Shown here piece by piece: positions 1 through 12,500 of a DNA stretch of 64,000 bases. How positions within the stretch are numbered: the stretch's first letter is position 1; the number at the start of each line of letters is the position of its first letter. The stretch comes from Zonotrichia leucophrys gambelii (lineage: Eukaryota; Chordata; Aves; Passeriformes; Passerellidae): contig NC_088172.1 of the NCBI RefSeq assembly GCF_028769735.1, positions 94,316,951 through 94,380,950 on the forward strand, written 5' to 3'. The position numbers and the translations under genes are program-made. Below the pieces are notes generated by a model. It saw nothing but the letters and a program-made list of their open reading frames with translations. It was not told the origin of the DNA and did not search any database.

Positions 1-597
1 ATGATGGGCACGGCGTGGCGCAGGCGCAGCTTGCGGTCCAGCTGCATGGCGTAGGTGATGGTGTGCCAGCGCTCCAGCGTGATCACCGTCAGCGTGTACA
101 CCGACAGCTCGCTGGCAAACACCGTGAAGAAGCCGGCCGTGCTGCAGCCGCCGCCCGTCTGCCAGTCGATGGCGTGGTTGTAGTACTGCCCGCTGGTCTG
201 CGCGTCCACCGAGGCGATGAGCAGCAGGTACAGCCCCATGCAGAAGTCGGCGAACGAGAGGTTGCACATGAGGAAGCGAGGGACGGTGAGCTTGTAGTGG
301 CTGGTCAGCAGAACGAGGAGCACAGTGAAATTGCCGGCGATGGCCAGGATGTTGATGAACCAGATCAGCACCCTGAGGAAGCTGTAGCCCAGGATGTCTT
401 CGCAGGGGTTGAAGGCGTCTGGTTCCGGGGTGCACGTGAGGACTTTGGGCTGGCAGAAGTCGTACTCAAAGTCAAAGCCGGCCATTTCGCTGTCGTCGAA
501 AATAGTTGAGTAGCTGTAGGGAGAGCTCTCATAATCTGTTCCAAAGGAGTGCGTCTTCCTCTCTGCTGACCACAGCAATGTGCTGTTGGAGTCATCG
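1..597 (-). CDS. LHCGR: LHCGR exon 11, partial (hinge, TM1 to start of TM4)
   Basis: The exon encodes the distal hinge, the EYDFC cysteine box, [13 protein letters not shown]1-TM3 and ICL2, ending at HAVPIM at the window edge. There are two phase-compatible acceptors. One at 597 (tract GGTTTTTTCATGGTTACAG) adds 28 codons that include an N-S-T sequon. The other at 513 (CTCCCTACAG) matches where the mammalian exon begins (residues YSTIFDDSE align to human YSSMLAESE). I list the longer form because its pyrimidine tract is better and its AG comes first. I also recall that chicken LH receptor is about 29 residues longer than the human one. The 513 start remains possible as an alternative splice form. 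Confidence 0.9.
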
Positions 598-3500
598 CTG
601 TAACCATGAAAAAACCGCCCCCCAAACAGAAGTGAGTTATTTGTTACATGCCACTTGCGTTCTTTTGCAAAAGACAAGAGATAAGAGTTGTTCTAAAACA
701 GTGACTTCCTCCATGTGTTTCTACAGGGTGTTTACAAATAATGAAGCCTTGTAAGGATGCTTTGTGTTTGGGAAGCAGCCTTGGAGAGCAGCAGGGGTCA
801 CAGTCCTATCCACAGAAATGCTCTCTTATACAACTTGCTTATTTGTAAGTACTTCACTTTCACTGCTTTGTGGAGGAGCCATGGTTCTCATGCTGCTGGT
901 CAGCTGCAGTCCAAGCTACAGCAATATCTGGGCTGATGGATTTCAGGTTTGATGCACAGAGGTTTCACAGGCAGTTGTAGAAGCCATAATAACATAACCT
1001 ATGGATTTTAACTGTGCACCTTTGCTCCCCTTAGGAAAGACACTTAGCAAACAAATTCCTGAGACTGTGTATGGCTTGGGAGGTGCTGAGGAATTTGCTG
1101 TTTGCAGTATTTTAGGGCAAGGAGTAGAAATGCATGGTTAACTAAATCACACTGATAGCTAGGAATTTATTAAATTTAGGCTGCATGCAATGCCTAATTA
1201 AAAATGTTGTCGGTTTTTAAGGACTTCTAAAATCTCTAGGTCAGCAAGAGTGTGGTGATAAGCCTGCCAAAGAAGATATGTGTTAAAAGTAAACACTGTC
1301 TTTTCTGGCACTTCCCTGCCATAACAGGTGCCCATTTCCCAACTTCCAAATCATCCTGACTGTGAGTGTTTGGTGGGCAAACACTCAGTCTGCAGTTTGA
1401 GACCTGGAAAATATCTCTATTGAGGACAACTCTTGAGAAAACTGGTAGCTTTAGGATAATTTAAATACATGCTTAAGTTTCCACATCTACTGAAGAATGT
1501 CCATTAAATGATATTTCTGGAACAGCGTCTTAACTGGCAAATGAAATTGAGCTGCTTTTCAGCTATTCCTGTGGGGCAAATAATGTCCCAAACTTGTTAT
1601 CCTTACTTCTCTCTGTATATGGAAAACTGCATTTACTTGCCTGGTTCAAACTGGAAAAGCAGGGAATACTTTTGACTCTATTTACTTATAAAAATGATTG
1701 CGATTTTCTGAGAGGCTGTGTGAATGTGCTGCTATGTGGAAGCTGGATTTTTATGTTTTTTTTTTTGCTTTTTGTTTTTTTACTAGTAAGAATTCAGGAC
1801 TTTCAGATGATTTCTGCTGTGGTTCTGCAGCCATTCAGCCCATGAACCATAACCTTATTTTCACTTGCTTATTATAATGCCTGCTCATTGCTGGGAGAAT
1901 TGCTGGGATTGGGATTTGCCAAAGCAAAAAGCTTCAGGAGCCAATAGGCTGGGCAGACTATTTAATGCGCAGCAGGAGTGCAACAGATGCTAATCCAAAA
2001 CAAGCAGACAGATAAAACCAAATGGCCAAAACCAAGTGTAGGAGGCCTCACCAACCAGCAAACAAGATAATGTCCAAGGAAGTAATTATCCCAATGAATC
2101 AATCACATCTCAGCTGTATTTAGCCATTGGGATTTTGTGACCATAACCTTGTTTCTTCTAGACTTTAGAATGCTTTGACGCCACGTCGGGGCTGCTAAGA
2201 AGTCCCAAGGTCTCCCATGTAGCTGCAGAGGGATGAAGAATAGCAAATCTTTAAACTTCTCCCTTAAAACCTGGGTTAGAGCCTGTGCCATCCAGCACAG
2301 CCAACACAACAGTTCTGATATTAGCTTTTCTCATTGTCACACTGAGCATTGTCAAGCAAAACTGATGATATGAAAAGACTTGTTTAGACGGAATAAACCA
2401 CTGGCACGGGGTCATCACACTTCTAGCTCAGGGACTCCATTCTACCATGGAAAACTATTGATATGCAGAGTTTGAGTTATCCTTTCTATAGCCAAAAAAA
2501 AAAGTTAACAATAACAGCTCTTCTTTGAATCAGACCAATAACAGCATTTATTTCAGGGAATGGAAAGTCTCCATGTAGGCCACTAACTTCTGTAAATATT
2601 TAATCATAATTTTGAAATCCTTTCTGAATTCAGAAGACAAACTGGAATGAGAAATCTTGTGAAATCATGAGGGTTTTTTATTCCCCTTTCATTTTGAAAA
2701 TCCAAATCTTGGTTTAATGATAGTAAAATTACCACTGTGCAACTTGTAGAGGTGACTGAATTGGCAGGCAAAGACCTGCTTAGTAAAAAACATGTGAACA
2801 GGAGAAAGGGGAGGAGGTCTGTATTTGCTATTTCCATCATTTCTATGCAGAGAGGTACTTACAGCATTTCGTTAGTCGGTCTCCTCATGGTGTTTTCACA
2901 CTCCTTGGAGAAGTTGTCAAAAATGGAAAACAACAAATTCTGTCTGCAAGAAGGATGAGAAGGAAGTTAAGTTTCAGGCTGGATTTTGGCCAAAGCCTTG
3001 TCTTCTCTGCAAGTGATCTTCAGAGACACGTAAGGTAAGCCAGCGCTGGCCTCAAGGCAGCACAAATGTTCCTGCAGACATCTGGAAGTGGGAAGGAGAA
3101 GCCTTCAAATGCTGTGAAAATAGGCTGTGTCAGGATGTGTAAGGTGTGTAAGGATGGTCTTTCAGCTTGGCTATTGTGTAGGATGTAGTTTTTTTATAGT
3201 GGAATAACTTGAACTTGAATTAAGTGGTGTGTTTTGAAATATTGCATTGAAGTGGGCCAGATTCTCCACCAGGATGAATGGAAGCAGTTAGGCTGGCTTT
3301 TGGAGAAATGCCTGTTCACAGCTGCTGGGAAACTGGCATGATACAGAACCCCAGAATGGGTCAGGTTGGAAGGGACCATGGTGAGGCATCTGGTCCAACC
3401 TCCCTGTGTCACCCTAGAGCACATTCCAGACAGTTCTGGAATATCTCCAGTGAGGGAGACTCCACACCCTCTCCATGCAATCTGTTCCAGTGCTTGGTCA

Positions 3501-6500
3501 CCTGCACTGAAGGAAGTTCTTCCTCCTATTCAGATGGAGCTTCCTGCGCATCAGTTCCTGCCTGTTGCCTCTTGTCCCATTGCCCAGCACCACTGAGCAG
3601 AGCCTGGTCCATCCCCTTGACACTCACCCTTCAGATACTGACAGACATTGATGAGGTTCCCTCTCAGCCCTCTCTCCTCGGGGTTGAACAGCCCCAGCTC
3701 CCTCAGCCTTTCCTCATAAGAGAGGTTCTCAGACCCTTCATCATCTTTGTAGCCCTCCTCTGGACCTGCTCCAGGAGTTCCACATCTCTCTCATCCTGAG
3801 GATCCCAGAACTGGGCACATCACTCCAGATTGGCCTCTCCAGGGCTGAGCAGAGGGTCAGGATCCCCTCCCTGCCCTGCTGGCACTGCAGTTCCTAATGC
3901 ACCATTGGCCTTCTTGGCCACAAGGACACACTGCTGGCTCAGGGACGGGTCCCTGGGTCCTCTGCAGAGCTGTTTTCCAGCAGCTCAGCCCCAAGCCCAT
4001 GCCTGGTGCATGGGGTGAACCTTCCCCAGGTGATTATTTTAAAAGCTGTCTGGGATCTGGAGGTAGACTTTGCATGCTTGAAGTAAAACAGTTTGAATAG
4101 TACAAGTTGAAAGGTGATACATTTACCAAAATCTCTGGTTTTGAGCCTTTGAAAGTACTCTACCAGTATGAATGGAAATGGCTTTGTCTCACCTCATTGC
4201 TGATGCCCCTGGTAGGGGAGCAGTAATTTCTTGATTTGCATGGGATTTCCTCCCCAGCAATTTATTAAGAAAACAGTCACTTAATATAAATATAAGAAAG
4301 TGACTTACTAAGGCACGTCTGTTTTTATAGGCCATGCCCATGCTTCAAAGTCAAGCACCCAAAAAAAAATAGAGTATCAGAAATGTAGTTATCTTTATCA
4401 GAATAAATACCCTTTTTCTCTGCCAGAGTTGTTCCTACATTTAATACACTCAGAGATGTGATCTGTGACAGAATCAGTTCATTAGCAATGGAAATGCTTA
4501 ACAGTAGAATCTTTGTTCTGTTCGTGCAGAATCAAGAACTCCTTAGTAAAATGAGGTGGGCAGAGAAAGCACAGATTAACCCCTAATTTTACCCTAAAGA
4601 ATTGGAATGTACTCCTGCCTTTCCAGGACATCCCTGAAGTGGAGGCAGGGGGATGACACTGATCAGGCCTCCCACAACTGCCTGCTCAGTCATTGCTGGC
4701 CTTCATTTGAGATGGATGAGAACAAGGCACCTCCATGGCTCAAACTAAACCCATTTGGAATTGCCTTGGCTGCCTGAAGCCAACTGGGGCTTAGTTTCTT
4801 TGAACCATAAATGCTGAAAAATGAGCTCCTGTTATCTTGGGTTAACTGCCCCAAGTTTGTGGATGCAAAGCTCTCCCTGTGCCACAGTTTCCAGCTGTGG
4901 GGAGAACAATACTGTCTATTACTTGAAATGGTTGGAACTAAACTGTGTAGTCTCTCTCTGTGGGCTTGGGGCAGGCATTAAATTTTGGTGGGTAATTGAA
5001 AGCTTGCCCTTTCTACTGTGTCATCATATCACCTGTATTAATTAAGCTAAGGGCTTCAGGGGTTTAATTTTTTTTTAATTAGGGCAATGTGCTATTGATA
5101 AAAGTTTGTTTTCTGTATGCGAGTAGGCTTTTAATTGAGATACCAAGAAAAACGTAAGCTTTAAACAAGCTTAGAATAATGTTTCTGCTGGCAGATCCGG
5201 GGCACAGGATGGGATCCATTTCTGCTCTAAAATAAATGGACATAATTTTCCTGGCCTTAGCAGAGATTTGCTGTTTCCTGCAAGGCCTTGCAATGCACCA
5301 CAGTTTCCCTGTAACAGAAATAAAGATGATCAAAGCATTTGAGCTGAATAAAGCAGAATTGCCATTTTGGAACTTCTGAAGCACTGCAGTACCATAATGT
5401 GCTGTTTGGACTTACCTTTCTGTCCTTAGATTTCGAAAAGCGCAGCAGTGGCTGGGATATGTTAGGACAGCTTCCAGAAGACTGCTGAATTTATCCAGTG
5501 GTGGCAGCCTCTTTAATGAGTAAGATGAGGTTGCATTTAAGACCTGAATGGCCTCAAGCCCATAACTAGGCAGGGACTCCAGTGCTGTTGAAGAAATATC
5601 CCTGCAAAACAAAGAGAGCATTCACTTTTCATCCCTGCAAAAATGCCACCAAAGCATGAACAGTAGACAACAGCAACTGGTTTTTTCATAAAGGTTCAGA
5701 TCAGCTTCAGCACCTGATGCCCAGCTCAGAGACATGGTCTGTGAACTACAGAGCAGCAGGGTAAGAGCATCCCTGTGGCTCAGCAGCTCCAGCCAGGCAA
5801 GGAGCTCCCTTGGTCCTGGGGAAACTGAAACCCACCACTCCAGGGGCTGTGTCCTGACCTTTCCATTGGAAATTCATGCATGGAGTGACAGATGTCTCTT
5901 TAAGCCAGAGACACTGAGAGAAGAAGGTGGGCAATAGTGACTCTCCAGCCAGCTGACAGGTAGGCTCTGAAAGGCTGTTCTAGGTGCTTTAATTAATTGG
6001 ATATTAATTAAAACCTCAAAATGTTGTCATTCTTGCCAACACAAACTTAAGGAGTTTAGCTTACAGTAACTTCAGAGGGGCTGTTAGTGTGAAAAATGTC
6101 CATTAGGACATTAAACAAAGGAAAAAAAGGCACAATTCTGAAAGTGATGTCAGTAATGCCATGTTCCATAAAGCACCAATAAAAGGCACAAAAAAGGCAT
6201 TTGCAGCACAAAGTGCTATTTACAGAAGCACACTGTGTTTTATTGCCAGGGCAGCCCTCCAGTAAGTCCTTGATTAATAAATCATGAGGATGATAATAAC
6301 GAGTTTTATTCAGCATGAATTTACAGCGTGCAATCAACTGATTCTCTTTTATAAACAAGTTCTAAACCTATATATTGCCAAAACATGTCCATCCTACCAA
6401 AGGGCAAGTTAGTTAACAATGTCAGAATATAAGATACAGGATCAGGAGGATCTGACACAAATAAAGCAAAAACCACAATGTCTAATAGGTGGAGATCAAT

Positions 6501-9500
6501 GCCAACACTAGAACTGTTATGTGTTGTGTTAACTCCTTTCACTCTCTAATTTCATTGCATCTCCTTGCCATGTTTCCACTTTGTACACAGACGGTAAGAG
6601 ATCAAATCTCCCTCCAGACCTGAAGCCTGTGTTTGCTGTGGTGACACAGCCCTGGTGGCACAGAGCAGTTCCCACAGGACACTCAGGTCATGGAGCTGTG
6701 GACACTTACAGGACATCTGGCCCTGTTGCCCCTCTCAGGGCATCGTTGTGGATCCGCCTGAGGTTCTTGTTGTCCTTCAGGATCCTGTGGAAACAAAAAT
6801 GAACTCTCTTTACATCTGTGTTTTAAAAATCTCTTTTTAGGTTTCTTCTTCACACCTTTTTCCATTCTTTCTCCCACCACAGCAGTGGTTGTTGCACTGT
6901 CTGGCTGGGGAGTGCTTGTATTTCCCATGTGACCTTTACTTCCTCTGATGCCATCAGATCATTATCATCTACACTTAAATGTGATAAATTCCAAACTCTT
7001 CTGACTTAAACCAGTAATAACCAGGCTGGTTCTTTCACTACAGTAGCAAATACACATTTTGCCCAAACCAACACACTAGTCCCCCAGCATGTGAGAGGGA
7101 TTAAAAACTATTGATGATTCCAGATATAAACTGTAGATTAGTCTGGGCTACTGTTTCAAGTTCTACACTAATTTATGAAATTTTCTTAAGAATTACAAGC
7201 TTTTCTCACAAAAGCTGTAGTTTTTTAAGGGATGTTGTTTCAGGAAAAGCAGTGAGAGCTGCAGGATTAACAAATGAGTCACAAAGACACTGAAAGATGC
7301 AGTTTTCTCACGGGTATTGGGAAACAGAAGACACAGCCAGTTAAAGTGAAGGAAGAGCCTCTGACTATTTAAATTCTTATTTACTGTGTAAATTACAGAG
7401 GATGGATAGCATACTCACAGTTCATTCAGCTTTGTCCCATTGAAGGCATGGCTGTGGATATCTTCAAATCCATTTTTATACAGCTTGCTGGAGATTAAAT
7501 AAACATAAGGGAAAAAGATTTGGAAAAGGTGAGGTTACATTTTGTACTACAAGTTTCAAACCTCGGTGCTGCATTCATTTTAATGATTAGAGTCTCTACT
7601 TATAAAGAATGAAGGTAATATAGCTCTTAAATTAAGAAAGGTGCAGATTAAATTCTCTAAGCTCCTTCCTGCTTAGCTGCTGAAGAGAACTTCTGCTGGG
7701 GCACAGATCTTCCACCTGCTGAGGGGCTCAGCTGTGCCTACCTGGGACTGAGATCCAGAAACAAGGCATTAGTCCCGATAAGCTCCTGGCACACAGACAA
7801 CACCCTGGAGGCAGGAGACCTGGATTTTGTGGAGTCAGCAGCCGCAGGTGGAAGACTGCAAGGCTGAGGGAGGTGTCAGGTGGAAAGCAACTCTAAAGGA
7901 GGGAGCTGCTGGATTGCAGATCCTGTATGGATGGACAAATCTGCCAAGGGACAGCTTTGCAGAGAGGCAGGGGTGAGCTGTGCACCATCCAGCAGGCAGC
8001 GAGTAATCAGCTTCTCCAAGGTGCTGCTGCCAGGCTTGATTTGTGCTGTGGGAGCCTTGGTGTCCCCTGCACAGCGACACTGGATGCCATCCTGCTTCCT
8101 GATTCCTTACCCTGGGGCCAGATACCTAAAGCCTGAGCTCTGCTACACCTCAGCTCTTTTCCTTCAGCAGGAGATGTGACCTATGTGACCTATTTGTGAT
8201 ATTAAGTTCATGTATCCAATAGAAATTCAATACCGTCACGCGTATTTATTACTTTTTCTTTAATGTTAAGCCCTATTAGAAAACTTGGAACTGCTTATGA
8301 AGCAAACAATATTTTTGTGGCTTTTCCACTTGCTTTTGGGACAGCACAAACTGGCCCTGTGAAACCAAGTGCTCAAGTGTAGGGAGCACCTGGCTCCACT
8401 TGATAGATGGTATCTACCTCAGCACAACGCTGAAATTAGTAATAGCCCTAAAGACCATGACAATATGTGGGATCAATTTCCCAATCCACAAGAAGCATTA
8501 ACTGCTGGAAAGGCTAAATTAGCTATTTGCAGTGCAAAGTATGACTGCAGGGTGACTTTACACCTCCATAGATTACTTGTGTTCCACCAGACCATGCTGT
8601 AGCAGGAGGAATTACTCCCCCTAATTACAGCTAACAACATGGGGTGGAGTTAACACGGAGCTCTACAATTAGGAAGCTGCTGATAAGATAATTCTTTTCT
8701 TCTTGTGGTGAGCTCCCAGTCACAAAAGGATGGGAGAAAAATAACTCTTGGCTGTTTCCTGACTCAGACTCCCTCCCATTTAATACACTTTAGGGTTACA
8801 GTAAAGACTTTAAGCACCTTTCTCCATCTCTTTTATGTTCATTTTCTTGCACCATTAGCAGAATAATAATTTTTCTGGAGTTATTTTGAGAACTTGCTGG
8901 GAGGAAAGAGGCTCATAAGGTGAAATGATGCACTAATCCAAGCAATTGCTCCTCTTTAGCATCGTGTAGGAGTAGCATTCAGTCACATTTATGCCCAGCT
9001 CCTCTCTCCTTTCCAGAAGGTATTGGTCAATACAGAAAATCTGGGATAAAATTACTGTCATATCAGCCTGATGAAGAGCCCATCAGCTGCAGTTCTTGCA
9101 GCTCCTTTGCAGGTGCAAATACCCCTGGAGTTTTGGGCAGGGTTCCTGTTGGATGTGAGCTGGAGCCTGGCTCCCAAAGCTGGGCCTGTGGCTACCACAC
9201 CTGCTGCTGCTCTCTATGGCTCACAGGGTCCTTCCTTTGGAAACCCAAAATTTGGCCAAATCCTGCCAAGAGGCTCAGCTTGTGATTTCTTGTCTCCCAG
9301 CACTACTTTGTGGAAGTTTTCCTGAAGCCAAGTGAGCTGTGAAATCCATACAGAGTTCCAGAGGACATTACACCTTGGCTTTCTGCTGCTTTCTGCCTTC
9401 CTCAGGTGGGGCATCTCATAGCATCAAACCCACCCACCTCAAAGGGGGCTGGAACAAGGAACCCACTGCTGGCTAAAAGGAATCTTGAGTGTGGAGATTT

Positions 9501-12500
9501 ACAGGGATCTTATAGGAAAGTAAGCTGAGGCAAAAGAAATCAGGGTAAGAAGCAGCAGCCATAGTTTGTACCAATTTATTCTGTGTCTTCATCCCTCCTT
9601 TTCAGAGGAATCCTGTGCAGCTGGAGCTGAGCTCCCCCAGACTGCTTGGTCCCTGAAAGCACTGTTTCAAGAAACCACATCCCTGAGGTAAGAACAGAGA
9701 CTTTGGCCTCCAGTGCAGTTTTTGTAGTTTATATCTTGGTGATGGTATTTTTAAAAACAACATTGCATGGAAGATGAAGATTTAGATCTCTGGTCCTATT
9801 TCCTTTCCTAAATAAAACTCTGCTCTTCATCTTGAAGAACATACCTATGTTTCTTAGGCATTTAAAATTCAGCACACAATACATATTTATTTTTTATGGG
9901 GCTTAATGTCAAGATTTTCATGAAGTCAACCCACTTTCCTCAAGCAGAAGTGTTATCCTCACAGAAGGAGCTGGAGCTAGGATTATTTTACTCACAGAGT
10001 CAGTGATTCATTGTTCATCCCTTGGAAAGCATTTTGTGGTATAATTGTCATACGCAAGTTATCACAGAGCTCCCTTTGGAAGGAAAGAAAAAAGGAGTTT
10101 TTGTCAGTGTCTCAGGAGCAGGATGGAAAACACAGCTGGGTTAGCATGGGTCTCTACTTACAAAATAAAATGAGCTTCCATTGAGAAGATCTGTGTCAGG
10201 TCTGGAAATTGTCTTATTCCAGTGTTACAAATGCTCCTAGAGAAAAGCATAATTCCTATTTATAGAAGGAAATATTACCAGAGTGGATGCAACAAGAAGC
10301 TGACTTGGTAGGTGTAAGTTTAACAGTGCTTTAAAAACTGACTGACAAATCTAATTTTTAAAGTAGGCTCCAAAGGTATTTGTAAGACCTGTAAAAATCA
10401 AGTTTTCAGAATTCTCAGTGTCCTAGAGGAGCAGCATATGTTCTCACTACATTAAGCATGAGAGAGAGATTTTAGTCACATCTTCTGTTTAGTACTCTGT
10501 TAAAATGCAAGCTTTATTCTAGAAATAAGCACTTATCAGAACTACTTTGCAGAATTCTTTTTTGTCCATCACTGCCGTGCCCTTGTACACTGAAAGACCT
10601 CACTACTGGCTAACTCGAGGTTAAAGCTGTTGTAAACAATGTATGAACCTCTAGGATGCTGTAATGCATGAAAAACCTTTCTCCTTACACTCCTTAATTT
10701 GATTTGTCTACTCCTTTGGAGAAAAGAATAAATAGAGCAAACAGAAAAGGAATAGAACTCTTTCTTACAAGTATTTTAGCCTTGGAAGATTTCTGAACGC
10801 TCCGTCCTCAATGTGCAACAGATTTTTTGTGTTCAGGATTAATCTGCAGTGAGGGAAAAAAATTTCAGTATTATAATCAATATAAATTTGGGAGGACCTG
10901 AGTTGTGCTTGTAATTTACTTTCTCAGAAAACAGCCTGAAAATGTGCTATTTTTTGAGGGTGCATTTTGAGACACTGTTGGTAAGAAAAACAGCCTGCAA
11001 TTTTTAGGCAGCCAGCAAAAGATCTCACTGCCTGAATTCTCATGGCTCTCTGAGCTGGTCTGGCTTGCATATCCTGGTCACTGGTGGGAGTTGGCATTTT
11101 AAGCTTGGACCTGAGGGTGTGAGTGTGCCTGGTCCTTGCTCCACAATCAGACCCCTTCAAATCATTCCTCACTTCCATTACATTGCTGATGCTCTTCCTA
11201 GCCAGGAAAGGCAGTTCCTCAGATAGTTTAGCCTCTTAGGAGCTCCATGGCCTTCCTTAGAGCAGTGGTTGGTAGAAGTAGATCAGCAGAAACTGGGAGA
11301 GAAATGTATGAGAAATCCTATTTGCTAGTGGTCACCTAAAAACCAGACAGATCTCCTAATCATGGAGCATTTCCAGCAGCTGAACTATCTGGAAAAGCTC
11401 TGTTTGCCCTAAAGGCCAATAACTGAAGGCCAGCTCCTTCCCAGCCCATTACAAAATACAAAGGTTTTAGCATATGAAATGGTAAAAAAAGTTGAAATCC
11501 AAGGATGCCATTGAGCTCACTACCCTGATCATCCATTGAATGTGGACTTGAGTGCAGCTTGGGACATCAAGCCCTTGTAATGTGAGTCCTGCACTGCTCT
11601 CAAGATTCAAGGAGGTTTTTTTGCCAGCTTCCTATAGCTCTTGAATGGCCTTGCTTAGCTTTTGGGTTTTGGAAGACAGGCATAAGACAAGCTATGCATA
11701 AACTGTAGGTGAATGCATGGGGTCAAACCTTTCATTCCTTCCCTAAGCACACCACTGATTCTAGTGGAAGCTGGACTCAGTCAGAGGTTGAGTAATCTGC
11801 ATCCCTTGCTTGTGTGAGTGACTGGCTTCAGTGATGTTCACATATGAAAGAAAAAAGAGATGAATTTGTCCTTAGTTGCACAATTTTCAGCCACTCACTG
11901 GTCATGCTGTGCGAAAAAGGCAGTAATGAGATATTGAATCAGATTTAGAGTTTCCAATTCCACTAAATATTTCAGAGCATTCTCCTACTCGTTGCTCGTT
12001 GCTTTTAACTCTCTCTCTCAGATGCCTGTGCTATGAGGTCAAGTTTAAAATCAGTGCATGTTCTGTTTGAGTAATATTTTAGTGCTGCACAGAAGAGCTA
12101 TGCATACTAAGCAGCTGCATTTAAATAATGTAGGGCTTTGAAAACGGCATCTTCAAAAAGAAAGATTTTTCTCATCTGTTGTCATCTCAAATTATTTCCC
12201 CACTTAGAAAACCTGATAGTGGCAGAGCTCCCCTCCTGCCACTGAGCTCACAGAAAGCAGTGGGACTCTGTGCAGGGATGTCTCTAGATCTCCAAGGCCA
12301 GGCCTTACAGAGTGCTCACTGTTTTACACAGGACTTTGGAGAGAAATTTTCTCATACACATCTCAGTCAAAGCCAATCAAAGTCACAGAGACAGATCTGG
12401 TTCAGGAATACTTCTCTGCAGCCTGTGTACTCCTTGGTGATCCGAAACCGCAGCGTGGATGCCTTTTTTTAACTGGTGCTCACATTTCAGACAAGGAGGG

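Noticed and set aside
11940..12000. LRR-like peptide ([15 protein letters not shown]) on the minus strand considered as LHCGR exon 3
   Set aside because: It has an upstream in-frame stop and no donor. The true exon 3 was found at 12484-12558 with perfect length and conservation.
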